From assembly GCA_964510855.1 (NCBI GenBank), contig CAZEDB010000003.1, forward strand, positions 45,934 through 109,933: 64,000 bases of DNA. The letters are read 5' to 3'. Of the stretch, positions 26,035 to 35,378 are shown in pieces. A program made the position numbers and the translations under genes. This DNA is from UBA8828 sp964510855 (GTDB taxonomy: Bacteria; Verrucomicrobiota; Verrucomicrobiia; Opitutales; UBA953). Every line of letters starts with the position of its first letter. Position 1 is the stretch's first letter. Below the pieces are notes generated by a model. It worked only from the letters and a program-made list of their open reading frames with translations, did not search any database and was not told the origin of the DNA.

Positions 26035-26697
26035 GTGGGACGCGCGGTAGCGATTTTTGACTGGGATGGCGTGGTGGTCGATTCCTCTGCGGCCCATGAA
26101 CAGGCATGGGCAAGACTGGCTCAAGAGGAAGGCCTGATCCTCCAGCCCGACAGCTTTTTGCGCGGCTTTGGTAAACGCAATGAAGTCATCATCCCTGAAA
26201 TCCATGGTTGGGCTCAGGATCGGGAAGAAATCCGCCGACTTTCTCTCCGCAAAGAAGCTCATTACCGCGAACTCGCTGAAGGCGGACTCATCCGCGTCCT
26301 ACCTGGTATCCCCCAGATTATGGCACACTTTAAAGCTGCTGGCGTGCCCTGTGTGGTGGGTACTTCAACCCATCGTGCGAATCTCGAATTAGCCTTCCGA
26401 AAGTTTAATCTCGCCGACTTTTTCCAGGGTGCGATTACGAGCGAAGAAGTGAGTCGCGGAAAACCTGACCCAGAAGTTTTTCTTAAGGCCTGCGCTCTTG
26501 TCGGCGGTGACCCGGCGCGCTCTGTCGTCTTTGAAGATACCTTAGCGGGAATTGCGGCCGCAAAAGCCGGGGGTTTCCGTGCCATCGGCCTTTGCACCAC
26601 GAATAACGCTACCATCATGGCAACCTCTGGCGCTGATGCATTAGTGGCAGACTGCTCCCACGTTACCCTAACCCTCGCGCTGCCAGCTGGTACCTAA
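26035..26697 (+). CDS. HAD-superfamily hydrolase, beta-phosphoglucomutase-like
   Basis: A 220-residue subfamily IA HAD protein: FDWDGVVVDSS with nucleophile Asp9 and Asp11, TSTHR (motif II), the SRGKPDPEVFL lysine and FEDTLAGIAAAKAGG (motif IV). The helical cap between residues 15 and 90 suits a phosphosugar. It starts at GTG 4 bp after the FAD oxidase and uvrB begins 1 bp after its stop. Substrate is unknown; phosphoglycolate would fit if the upstream enzyme oxidises glycolate. Confidence 0.88.
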   Translation: MGRAVAIFDWDGVVVDSSAAHEQAWARLAQEEGLILQPDSFLRGFGKRNEVIIPEIHGWAQDREEIRRLSLRKEAHYRELAEGGLIRVLPGIPQIMAHFKAAGVPCVVGTSTHRANLELAFRKFNLADFFQGAITSEEVSRGKPDPEVFLKACALVGGDPARSVVFEDTLAGIAAAKAGGFRAIGLCTTNNATIMATSGADALVADCSHVTLTLALPAGT

Positions 26698-26698
26698 G

Positions 26699-28681
26699 AT
26701 GGAACGTTTCCGACTCTGCGCCGACTACACCCCCACTGGGGATCAACCCGCCGCTATTGCCGCCTTGGAGGCTTCACTCCGCGCCGGCAACGCCCACCAG
26801 ACCTTACTCGGAGTCACTGGCTCAGGCAAAACCTTCACCATGGCCAACCTGGTAGAACGTTTGCAACGGCCGACGTTGGTGGTGAGCCACAATAAAACGC
26901 TAGCGGCTCAACTCTTTGCCGAATTTAAAAAGTTCTTTCCTGATAATGCGGTCGAATACTTCGTAAGTTACTACGATTACTACCAGCCTGAGGCCTATGT
27001 GCCTCAGACGGACACTTTTATTGAGAAGGATTCTTCGATTAATGATGACATCGAGCGTCTACGCCTGCGGGCGAGTGGCGCGCTTTTATCCCGACGCGAC
27101 GTCCTCGTCGTTGCCACCGTCTCGTGTATCTATGGCCTAGGTTCACCCGATGAGTTTCGCGCTATGATGATCCCGTTACGGACGGGTATGACCTTGAAGC
27201 GCGACGATTTACTGGCCCGCTTGGTAGCCAGCCAATACTCGCGCAACGATGCTGTGCTTGAGCGCTGCGCTTTTCGAGCCCGCGGCGAAACCGTCGACCT
27301 TTGGCCTGCCTATCTTGAAACCGCGGTACGACTTACTTTCTGGGGCGACACCTTAGAGTCGATTCGCGAGCTCGACCCGATATCGGTTCGCCCAGGCACC
27401 ACCCTCCCCTCTCTCGATCTCTACCCCGCTAACGCCCACGTAGCTTCGCCTGAACGATTAAAGCCCGCGCTGGCGAGTATCCGCGAGGAACTCGAAGCCC
27501 GCGTCGCCGAATTTGAACGAGCCGGTCGGCTCGTGGAAGCCCAACGTATTCGTACCCGCACCGAGCATGATTTAGACATGTTGCGTGAAACTGGCTTCTG
27601 TCAGGGCGTAGAAAACTATTCGATGCACTTAGGAGGCCGTCGCCCTGGGGAACGTCCTTTCTGCTTACTCGACTTCTTTCCTGAAGATAAACTGGTCATT
27701 CTCGATGAAAGTCACGTCACGCTACCCCAAATCGGGGGGATGTACCTAGGCGACCGCTCCCGTAAAGAGCGCCTAGTCGACTTTGGTTTCCGACTCCCTT
27801 CTGCACTCGAGAATCGTCCGCTTCGCCCCGAAGAATTTACCGCCCTCAACCCCCAGATGCTCTACGTCTCGGCCACGCCGAGCCCGGAAGAAATCCGTCG
27901 TTCGACGGTGGTAGCCGAACAAATTATCCGACCTACTGGTCTATTAGATCCGGTCATGGAGGTTCGCCCTATTCAAGGGCAGGTGGAGGACATTATTGGT
28001 GAGGCAAAGGCCGAAGCGGCCAATGGTCGCCGCACTTTAGTCACAACCCTAACCAAACGGATGTCTGAAGATATCGCCGACTTCTTGCGCGAGCAAGGCG
28101 TCAAGGTCGAATACCTTCATTCGGACATAGATGCGATTGAACGGGTAGAAATCTTACGTCGTTTACGCGCCGGTACCTGCGATGTGTTAGTGGGGGTGAA
28201 CTTACTCCGCGAGGGACTGGACTTACCTGAAGTTGGTCTAGTGGGGATTTTAGACGCCGATAAAGAGGGCTTCCTGCGCAGCGAGACAAGTATCGTCCAA
28301 ACCGCTGGCCGGGCAGCACGGCATATCGAAGGTCGCGTCATCCTGTATGCAGATGTCCGCACCCGATCGCTTGAGCGTGCCCTAGCGACCTGTGCCGATC
28401 GCCGTCGCCGACAAGCTGCCCACAACCTGCTTCATGGCATTACACCGCGCTCGGTCACGCGTGCGCTCGAGGCGAGCTTAGCCCCGCCGGAAGATCCCGT
28501 TACTCACCAAAAGCCTTCCGACCTCGATACCGCCGCGGTCTTAGCTGATCTTGAACGCGAAATGCTCGAGGCGGCCGACCGTCTCGAGTTTGAGCGTGCC
28601 GCCCACTTACGTGACCAAGTTGCTGCCTTGAAAGGCGAGGCACCCCGTAGTCGAGGGCGCGGAGGAAGGCGACGTCGCTAA
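26699..28681 (+). CDS. uvrB: Excinuclease ABC subunit B
   Basis: DNA-damage verification helicase of nucleotide excision repair. The 660-residue protein has Walker A GVTGSGKT (38-45), the damage-probing beta-hairpin YYDYYQPEAYVPQTD, the helicase motifs DESHVTLPQ, YVSATPS and TAGRAARH, and a C-terminal UVR domain (EREMLEAADRLEFERAAHLRDQ) for UvrC contact. It ends in a basic Arg/Gly tail. It starts one base after the HAD stop and is convergent with mutL. Confidence 0.97.
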   Translation: MERFRLCADYTPTGDQPAAIAALEASLRAGNAHQTLLGVTGSGKTFTMANLVERLQRPTLVVSHNKTLAAQLFAEFKKFFPDNAVEYFVSYYDYYQPEAYVPQTDTFIEKDSSINDDIERLRLRASGALLSRRDVLVVATVSCIYGLGSPDEFRAMMIPLRTGMTLKRDDLLARLVASQYSRNDAVLERCAFRARGETVDLWPAYLETAVRLTFWGDTLESIRELDPISVRPGTTLPSLDLYPANAHVASPERLKPALASIREELEARVAEFERAGRLVEAQRIRTRTEHDLDMLRETGFCQGVENYSMHLGGRRPGERPFCLLDFFPEDKLVILDESHVTLPQIGGMYLGDRSRKERLVDFGFRLPSALENRPLRPEEFTALNPQMLYVSATPSPEEIRRSTVVAEQIIRPTGLLDPVMEVRPIQGQVEDIIGEAKAEAANGRRTLVTTLTKRMSEDIADFLREQGVKVEYLHSDIDAIERVEILRRLRAGTCDVLVGVNLLREGLDLPEVGLVGILDADKEGFLRSETSIVQTAGRAARHIEGRVILYADVRTRSLERALATCADRRRRQAAHNLLHGITPRSVTRALEASLAPPEDPVTHQKPSDLDTAAVLADLEREMLEAADRLEFERAAHLRDQVAALKGEAPRSRGRGGRRRR

Positions 28682-28694
28682 AAAACGCTGCGAC

Positions 28695-30437
28695 TCAGCT
28701 TTGACCAAGCCGTCGGGCTAAATCGCCGTCGCTAATCTCAAAGTAAGTCCGCCGACCCAACGGATCTGTACCGGGTTGGGTGGTTTGGAAAAGTTGCTGA
28801 ACTAAAGCGAGAAGCTCGCTCTCTGATAAAGTATCGGTGCGGTAACGTGCGCGTCGCACCGCCAAACGCGCCAAGCCTTCGGTAGCTAAATGCGGCTTAG
28901 CGAAGTCACCTTCTCGACGCGCCATCTCAGCGAGTAAGTCGCGTAAAAAAGTCTCGGCATCGGCCGGGTCAATCCATGCAGGAATCGACCGTAGCCGCCA
29001 GGTGGTACGTCCGAACGCTTCCAAACCAAAACCTAAGCGAGTCAACATGCCTTCCTGTTCGCGTAGTACCGAGGCAGGTAAAGGTTCGAGCTCAAGCGAA
29101 AGTGGCAGCAGTAAGTCTTGAACGTGAATTTTAGCGGCAGCGACTTGCGAAAGAATCGATTCGAAAAGCACCCGCTGATGCGCCGACCCTAGATCAAGGA
29201 CGACCATCCCTGCTGGGGTTTCAAAAATTGCGCGGTCGCCTCTTAAACGTCCAAGTAAACGCCAACTTAACCGCAAGGGAACTGGGGCACTAGGTACGGA
29301 GGGAAAAGCGGCCGACGGTGCCGAAGCGGCGGGTGCAACACTAGGCGCCACGGAAACCGCTACAGGATTTTTTGAAACAGCGGGAGGTTCTGAATCCGAA
29401 GGTGGAGTAAGAAAATCTACCGCCGGGGCATGATCAGCGGCAGGACCACGTAAAGTAGCCCGTACCGCCTCCATCACAAAAGCACGGACTTTAGCTTCAT
29501 CACGAAAACGAATTTCGCGTTTTGCGGGGTGAACATTGACATCCACCGCAGCGGGGTCGATTTCCAGAAAGAGAAAAGCCAAAGGGAACCGTCCCTTAGG
29601 AATGAGCGTATGGTAGGCTTCAACCAAGGCATAGGTAAGCGCCCGGCTATCTACCGGCCGACCGTTAACGATGGTTACCAAATCTTGGCGAGTCGACCGG
29701 CTAACTCCCGGCTTACCTAAGAGACCGGTAAGCCCCATGCCTTGCCCTTCCAAGGGAGCTAACGGTAGTAAATCGTCAGCCACGGCTTTGCCCCAAATTT
29801 CTCGGACGCGGTCCGCCACCGGTACATTGCCGGGCGAACGAAAGACCTCGCGACCCTCTTCGCGTAAAACAAAACCAACTTCAGGATGCGCCACCGCATA
29901 GAGTCGAACCATCCTTATAATATGAGCCGCCTCGGTATCGTCGGATTTTAAAAACCGTAAGCGGGCTGGGACAGGGTGAAAAAGGTTGGCGACTTCAATA
30001 CGTGTACCTTCAGCCATACCCTGCTCGCGTTGATGCACGATGCGTCCGGCATTAACTAAAATTTCGGTGCCAACTTGCGAACCGCGAGCCCGGGTTCGCA
30101 GGGTAAAACGCGAGACACTGGCAATCGAAGGCAAGGCTTCGCCCCTAAAACCAAAGCTTCGAATACGCTCAAGATCTGAGGCTACAGAAATTTTACTGGT
30201 AGCATGGCGTTGTAAGGCGAGGGCAGCCTGCTCCGGCTCCATGCCCAAACCATCGTCCTCAACAATTAGCAGGGCTTTGCCGCCGCGTGAAAAGTCGAGC
30301 GTGATTCGGCGCGCGCCAGCATCGAGGGCATTTTCAAGCAACTCCTTGGCAGCGGCGGCAGGTCGCTCCACCACCTCGCCAGCCGCAATCTGATTGGCGA
30401 CTTTCTCTTCGAGCAGGCGAATGACAGGACGGTCCAC
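28695..30437 (-). CDS. mutL: DNA mismatch repair protein MutL (degenerate endonuclease site)
   Basis: GHKL ATPase that couples MutS mismatch recognition to downstream repair. With GTG 30437 (start of VIRLLEEKVANQIAAGEVVERP) it has 580 residues. The N-terminal ATPase is intact: KELLENALDAGA, VEDDGLGM and GFRGEALPSIASV. A Pro/Ala/Ser-rich linker (residues about 335-380) leads to the C-terminal dimer domain. There the usual endonuclease motif DQHAxxExxxxE reads DLGSAHQRVLFE (29160-29195), and the CPHGRP-type motif reads DPLGRR, so nicking activity is probably lost. It is divergent from the YyaL gene. Confidence 0.92.
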   Translation of the reverse strand: MDRPVIRLLEEKVANQIAAGEVVERPAAAAKELLENALDAGARRITLDFSRGGKALLIVEDDGLGMEPEQAALALQRHATSKISVASDLERIRSFGFRGEALPSIASVSRFTLRTRARGSQVGTEILVNAGRIVHQREQGMAEGTRIEVANLFHPVPARLRFLKSDDTEAAHIIRMVRLYAVAHPEVGFVLREEGREVFRSPGNVPVADRVREIWGKAVADDLLPLAPLEGQGMGLTGLLGKPGVSRSTRQDLVTIVNGRPVDSRALTYALVEAYHTLIPKGRFPLAFLFLEIDPAAVDVNVHPAKREIRFRDEAKVRAFVMEAVRATLRGPAADHAPAVDFLTPPSDSEPPAVSKNPVAVSVAPSVAPAASAPSAAFPSVPSAPVPLRLSWRLLGRLRGDRAIFETPAGMVVLDLGSAHQRVLFESILSQVAAAKIHVQDLLLPLSLELEPLPASVLREQEGMLTRLGFGLEAFGRTTWRLRSIPAWIDPADAETFLRDLLAEMARREGDFAKPHLATEGLARLAVRRARYRTDTLSESELLALVQQLFQTTQPGTDPLGRRTYFEISDGDLARRLGQS

Positions 30438-30504
30438 AGCGACACCTAGCCTAGCCCTGCCTCTGCCCGCTTGCCAAGCCCTCCCTCCTTGTCCTGATAG
30501 ATGG

Positions 30505-32466
30505 GTGCCCAATCGTCTTGCTCAGGAGCGCAGTCATTACCTTCGCCAACATGCTGACCAACCCGTCGATTGGTGGCCTTGGGGTCCTGAAGCCTTTGCC
30601 GAGGCACGCCGTCGCGATGTCCCGGTACTCGTCTCGGTAGGTTATGCTTCTTGCCACTGGTGCCATGTCATGGCCCGGGAGTGTTTTGATGAACCCTGGA
30701 TTGCTGACCTGATGAACCGACACTTCGTTTGCATCAAGGTCGACCGGGAAGAGCGACCCGAGGTCGATCAGTTTCATATGGATGCGGTACAAATGATTCA
30801 GCAGCAAGGTGGGTGGCCGCTGAATAGTTTTTGTCTACCTGATGGCCGTCCCTTTTTTGGTGGCACTTACTTCCCACCCGATGAACGCGGCGGTCGCACC
30901 CCTTGGCCACAAGTTATCATGCGTATCGCAGAATCCTATCGCAGCCAAAAAGCTGCCTTGATCGCAAACGCCGATGCCGTAACGGGAAATCTTTTACACT
31001 TTAGCCGTTCGCCCGGCGCAGGATCTGGATTCGTCGACGCGGCCGCACGCTTAGCCGCCGCACAAAGCCTCGTGGCGGATGCGGACACCACTTACGGAGG
31101 TTTTGGCACCGCGCCGAAATTCCCCCCGCCCATGGCTTTGGGTTTTCTCTTAGCCGTATTAGGTCGACACGACCTAGCTCCTGACTTGCGCAGCCGCTTA
31201 GAAACAACCCTCCGACGCACGCTCGATGCCATGGATGCGGGCGGGCTAAGGGATCAAGTTGCGGGAGGCTTTCACCGTTACTGCGTCGATCGGGATTGGA
31301 CAATTCCGCACTTCGAAAAACTTCTGAGCGACAATGCTCTCTTGCTGGGCATCTACGCCCGAGCCGCGGTAGTCCTTAACGAACCGCGCTACCGCGAAAC
31401 CTGTGAGTCGGCGGTTACCTGGCTTGAACGGGACATGCGCGTAGGTCCAGCCTACGCGACGTCAATGGATGCCGATACCGGTCACGAGGAAGGTTCAACT
31501 TATACTTGGACACCGAGCGAGGTGCAGGCACTACTCGGCGAAGAGTCGGAAGCTTGGTGCTGGGCGTATGGCATTACGGCCGAGGGAAATTTTGAAGGCG
31601 GACGCAGCGTACCCACCTTCCGTACGGGGGCAGCTCGAGCAGCTCTAAGTCAGGCCACGCAACGCTTGCAGATAGCCCGAGCACAACGCCCTCAACCCCA
31701 CCGCGACGACAAACTTTTGCTGGGCTGGAATGCGCTCTTGGCAGCTAACTTAGCTCGGGCAGGTATTCTGCTAAATCGCCCGGAATGGCATCAGCGGTCG
31801 CGCGATTTACTAGCCTATCTTTTGACCGCAGCCCAAACCCAGACGACCGAGGGCACACCCGTGCTCCACGCGGTCATCGGATCCAAGGTGCCAGCCACGC
31901 TTCAGGATTACACGGCGGTTGCGGAAGCTATCCTCGCGGTTGGTGCTGGCGAGGCCAAGCAAGCCGGCACCCAAGCAGCAATCATGATAGCACGAGCAGA
32001 GGCGCGTCTAGGTGATGCGCATGCCCAAGGACATTTTCTCGCTGAAGATCCTGAGGGCTTGTTACCGGTACGACAAAAAGGCTGGTGGGACCAAGCTGTC
32101 CCTGCCGGCAATAGTTCCCTGCTTGCTCTAGAGGCAGTGCTTGATGGATTAGGCGTCGATGCTAAAGCTGGTGAACGCCACCGTAGGTTAGCTGAAGCCT
32201 ATGGCGCAGCCGCACGTGATGTTCCCCATGGTATCCCGCGGGCACTAGAAGGCTTGGAACGAGCCGCCCACGGGGTCACCCTCGTACAAGTTGGCCCCAA
32301 TTTAAGCGTAGCCGAAACCCTCACGGCGCTAGGCCCTTTGGACACTGAAGCCTATGCGTACTCAGGCTCACTCCCAGGCTATCAAGTTTGCCGTGGTTCA
32401 GTATGCTTACCTAGTGTCCCAACCCTCACCGCACTGCTGCAACAATTGAAAACCTTTAAACCCTAA
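30505..32466 (+). CDS. Thioredoxin-domain protein of the YyaL/SSP411 (DUF255) family
   Basis: A 653-residue cytoplasmic protein: N-terminal thioredoxin-like domain with the CHWC motif at residues 50-53 (YASCHWCHVM) and WWPWG, then a long six-hairpin glycosidase-like (alpha/alpha toroid) region, with RDQVAGGFHRYCVD and HFEKLLSDNALLL typical of the family. The GTG at 30505 gives the usual family start (PNRLAQERSHYL); the ATG at 30421 would overlap mutL. The human homologue is spermatogenesis-associated SPATA20; the reaction is not known. Confidence 0.9.
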   Translation: MPNRLAQERSHYLRQHADQPVDWWPWGPEAFAEARRRDVPVLVSVGYASCHWCHVMARECFDEPWIADLMNRHFVCIKVDREERPEVDQFHMDAVQMIQQQGGWPLNSFCLPDGRPFFGGTYFPPDERGGRTPWPQVIMRIAESYRSQKAALIANADAVTGNLLHFSRSPGAGSGFVDAAARLAAAQSLVADADTTYGGFGTAPKFPPPMALGFLLAVLGRHDLAPDLRSRLETTLRRTLDAMDAGGLRDQVAGGFHRYCVDRDWTIPHFEKLLSDNALLLGIYARAAVVLNEPRYRETCESAVTWLERDMRVGPAYATSMDADTGHEEGSTYTWTPSEVQALLGEESEAWCWAYGITAEGNFEGGRSVPTFRTGAARAALSQATQRLQIARAQRPQPHRDDKLLLGWNALLAANLARAGILLNRPEWHQRSRDLLAYLLTAAQTQTTEGTPVLHAVIGSKVPATLQDYTAVAEAILAVGAGEAKQAGTQAAIMIARAEARLGDAHAQGHFLAEDPEGLLPVRQKGWWDQAVPAGNSSLLALEAVLDGLGVDAKAGERHRRLAEAYGAAARDVPHGIPRALEGLERAAHGVTLVQVGPNLSVAETLTALGPLDTEAYAYSGSLPGYQVCRGSVCLPSVPTLTALLQQLKTFKP

Positions 32467-32476
32467 CCCCCTTCCC

Positions 32477-32845
32477 ATGCCCTCACTCCTCATTCTCATT
32501 CTTCTCGGCGTAGCAGCTGGTACCCTAAGCGGACTTTTTGGCATCGGCGCAGGCGTGGTACTAACTCCCGCACTTTTATGGCTCACCTCGATGAGCCAAG
32601 TTCAAGCCCAAGGCACCGCCTTAGTGGTAATGATACCCATGGCCCTGATGGGAGCTTGGCGCTACCATAGCCAGCCCGAGGTGACCCTTGCCTGGCAATG
32701 GGTCCTGCCTCTCGCCCTGGCCTGCTTAGCTGGGGTTTGGCTGGGGAGTCACTTGGCCTTTTTAGCCGAAGAAAGCCTCTTACGTAAGGCTTTTGGGCTC
32801 TATTTATTAATGGCCGGAGGCCACCTCCTTTTCTTCAATAGGTAG
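32477..32845 (+). CDS. Half-size TauE/SafE (TSUP) membrane protein
   Basis: A 122-residue protein with about four hydrophobic segments and the TSUP signature GTLSGLFGIGAGVVLTPALL, then TALVVMIPMALMGAWRYH. Usual family members are 240-270 residues with two such halves; this is one half and would need to dimerise. The ATG follows CCCTTCCC without a Shine-Dalgarno sequence. It lies 10 bp after the YyaL-type gene and is probably co-transcribed. Family members move sulfite, sulfonates or other anions; the substrate here is unknown. Confidence 0.85.
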   Translation: MPSLLILILLGVAAGTLSGLFGIGAGVVLTPALLWLTSMSQVQAQGTALVVMIPMALMGAWRYHSQPEVTLAWQWVLPLALACLAGVWLGSHLAFLAEESLLRKAFGLYLLMAGGHLLFFNR

Positions 32846-32888
32846 GCGGCGGTTCCGCTTGCCCTAGTAGGGGTGAGTGGCAAAGTTT

Positions 32889-32892
32889 GGAG
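32889..32892 (+). promoter_or_regulatory. Shine-Dalgarno GGAG deciding the start of the next gene
   Basis: GGAG ends 4 bp before the ATG at 32897. One of few recognisable ribosome sites in this window, and it favours this start over GTG 32873. Confidence 0.6.
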
Positions 32893-32896
32893 CCCT

Positions 32897-34561
32897 ATGT
32901 CAGACGAAACCAAGTATGTGTATGCGTACGGTGCCCGCGGGGCTAAACGTATTCTCTTGGGCATGTTCCAAGTAGAAAATTTGGGCGAGCAGGGCGTGCG
33001 TTACTCACCGGTCTGGTCGCGAATTTGGAAACTAGCCCTAGGCGGTTTGGTGCTGAGTTATTGTACCTTAGTCGCGCTTTTTGTTTTCCGCGAAAAATAC
33101 ATGCGGGATATGCAAGGCACCGAATGGGGTAATGCCTTCCTCTATTTTGTCAGCGACGATGCCAAAAATCGGCACCTCGTGATGAAAGGTGATACTTACA
33201 TTGAGCTAGCTAAAGCTGCGCTCCGTCGCGAGGACTACGGTGAATTCGCCAAATACATTGGCGTGGGTGCAGGTCTCTCACGCGCTAACCTAGAAGGCCA
33301 ACGCCTCTGCGCTGACCTCTACTATGCTTTCGGACGAACCGATGACGCCAATACCGTACTCGAAAATTCGCTCGAATTTGCCAAAAACGATCGTGAGCAT
33401 TTCCGAAATCTCTTAAGGCGGAGTTTCATGCTGGATAATGATGCCCTGATCATCCGGGTGTGCGAAAAGTACATGGATGACCCGACGATTGACCCTGGAA
33501 TCCAAGCTGACCTACGCGTGGCCTTTGCCCAAGCCAACTTCCTTCGCGGTAACTTCGACCTCGCAGCCGATTTCGTACGCAACAAGCGGCTCGATCTCAC
33601 GCTCGAAGGTTACACTCTACTCTGCCAAATTTCATGGGAGCGCGGCGAACGCGAGATTGCCATCACACGACTCTCGGATGCCGCTCGCACCTTCCCTAAT
33701 GCCGACCACTTACGTGCGATGTTAGCGCGCTGGCAAAAGGAGACCGGCAAACTAGAGGCCGCGCGCGACTCCCTGAACATTCTCGCCGTGCGCGACCCCT
33801 CGGCCCATTCCCCGCGCATCCAAGTCCTCTACTTGCTGCCAGGAGCAGAAAATGAAGCGCGTCGTAACGAGACGATTAATCGCTTATTGGCCGACTTTGG
33901 CACCAATGAGACCGCCCTCCTCGAGTTGGCCCAATTTGCCAATGACACCTCAGAAGCCAAATTAAGTCAGCGCCTACTGGATTTAGCAACCGAGGCACGC
34001 TTCCCATCGCGCCCTAAATTCCTCTTAACTCACGTCGAATGCCTGATTAATGCCAATCAGTATCGTGAAGCGATTGCGATTGTAGATGACCTCTTTACCC
34101 GCGACGCCAAGGCTCAGTGGTTTGGAGAAATGAAAGTTACTTTCGAAGCGCTTCGCACCATTGCCTATTACGCCGACGGCCAAGGCGATATCGGAGCAAT
34201 TAATTTAAAGAAGGTGATGGATGCGCGCAATGTACCTCCTCAGCTCTTGGTCGCGATTGGACGGAAGTTAGTGCAGGTCGGACGTCACAAAGAGGCTAAC
34301 GACACCTTGATTGCGGCCCACCTACGCCACGAAAATAATCAAGCCCTCCTCTTGCAGTTAGTAAAAATGAAAATTGAAAACGAGGAGATGGCGGACGATT
34401 TAGAACTCTATCTACGCCGCCTAATGGCCACGCGCCGACCGCCCTATGATGTGCTTGAGCAGGCCTACAATCGAATCGCCTCGGACCGTTTCCTTTACTC
34501 CGAAGGCCGTTCCAGTCTGCTCAAAGATATTACGGAAGCGCTTAAGAGTGCGGCTCGTTAA
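32897..34561 (+). CDS. Membrane-anchored TPR protein
   Basis: A 554-residue protein with one transmembrane helix near residues 38-62 (WKLALGGLVLSYCTLVALFVF). The long C-terminal part is helical TPR-like repeats (YIELAKAALRREDYGEFAKYIGVGAGLSRANLEG, TDDANTVLENSLEFA, and others). The first 35 residues are probably cytoplasmic, the repeats periplasmic. No catalytic motif. Its 3' end overlaps the convergent ApbE-like gene by 20 bp. Function unknown. Confidence 0.8.
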   Translation: MSDETKYVYAYGARGAKRILLGMFQVENLGEQGVRYSPVWSRIWKLALGGLVLSYCTLVALFVFREKYMRDMQGTEWGNAFLYFVSDDAKNRHLVMKGDTYIELAKAALRREDYGEFAKYIGVGAGLSRANLEGQRLCADLYYAFGRTDDANTVLENSLEFAKNDREHFRNLLRRSFMLDNDALIIRVCEKYMDDPTIDPGIQADLRVAFAQANFLRGNFDLAADFVRNKRLDLTLEGYTLLCQISWERGEREIAITRLSDAARTFPNADHLRAMLARWQKETGKLEAARDSLNILAVRDPSAHSPRIQVLYLLPGAENEARRNETINRLLADFGTNETALLELAQFANDTSEAKLSQRLLDLATEARFPSRPKFLLTHVECLINANQYREAIAIVDDLFTRDAKAQWFGEMKVTFEALRTIAYYADGQGDIGAINLKKVMDARNVPPQLLVAIGRKLVQVGRHKEANDTLIAAHLRHENNQALLLQLVKMKIENEEMADDLELYLRRLMATRRPPYDVLEQAYNRIASDRFLYSEGRSSLLKDITEALKSAAR

Positions 34562-35378
34562 GTAAGGCTAGCCGAGAAGCTGTCCCTAGGCGTTGTCCAT
34601 CGGCAGTCCAAAGCCCAATGGCTGGCTCTTGGCCGACCCAGAGGGCAACTTCGGCTGGCGTAGCGGCTGCGAGTGCACGGGCCCAGCCCGCAGCTTCAGC
34701 AGCTGAATGCGCTAGCGCACGACAAGGCTTGGGCAACAACACGCGTTGACCGAGACGGGGGTCGGTCACTGCGGCAGGGCTGCGACCCCCAAAACTCGCC
34801 ATCGCCCCATCGGCGAGGAGGAACTCCGTATTCCCAGCTGCCATTTTCCAACCTTCTGCATGGTCAGGAGCAGCGACCGCAAGAGCCAATCCTCCGCCGG
34901 CAGTAATCAGGGCTTTAGCGAGTCCCCATTCACGGAGAACCTCAGCCATTTTATCTAAGGCATGTCCGCGAGCCAGGTCACCTAAATCAAACTGCCAACC
35001 TGGCTGGTCGCAGATTAAGTCGCTACCTTCTAAACGCCAAGCGGCTGCGCGCGCTTCCATCCAAGCCGGCCGTTCCGCTTGTTGCGGGACACTAATATCA
35101 AGAGCTCCAGCGGTGGTACGTTGCAGGCGTGCGGCTAAATCCAAACAATCACGAAGTTGCGGAGGGATACGTAAGCGCTCACCCGCGACCATACGATGAC
35201 TGGCATCTAGCGCACTTCCCGACTGACTGGCATCCAATTCTTGGGCCACATGTGCAAGGGCATCCCAAACGGACTCTAAAGCCTCGGTAGCATAATCCGC
35301 GGAAGACTCCCCTGCTAAGCGGATTTCAAAGGTCGCTCCGAGTGCAACCCGATGAAAGCGAAGCACTGGAAAGGTCAT
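34542..35378 (-). CDS. ApbE-like protein, divergent
   Basis: A 278-residue protein related to FAD:protein FMN transferase ApbE, which attaches FMN to Thr/Ser of flavoproteins. FDLGDLARGHALDKM (130-144) corresponds to the family FDLGGIAKGYAVD, ITAGGGLAL follows, and AVTDPRLGQ corresponds to HIIDPRTG. But the usual ADALxTA magnesium motif reads AAGWARALA (about 229-237), lacking the Asp and Thr, so activity is doubtful. No signal peptide is clear. The ATG overlaps the stop of the upstream glycosyltransferase (ATGA). No Rnf/Nqr substrate is in the window. Confidence 0.75.
   Translation of the reverse strand: MTFPVLRFHRVALGATFEIRLAGESSADYATEALESVWDALAHVAQELDASQSGSALDASHRMVAGERLRIPPQLRDCLDLAARLQRTTAGALDISVPQQAERPAWMEARAAAWRLEGSDLICDQPGWQFDLGDLARGHALDKMAEVLREWGLAKALITAGGGLALAVAAPDHAEGWKMAAGNTEFLLADGAMASFGGRSPAAVTDPRLGQRVLLPKPCRALAHSAAEAAGWARALAAATPAEVALWVGQEPAIGLWTADGQRLGTASRLALLNEPHS

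Noticed and set aside
30421..30504. Longer YyaL start at ATG 30421
   Set aside because: It would overlap divergent mutL and add a low-complexity Ala/Pro leader; GTG 30505 gives the normal family N-terminus.
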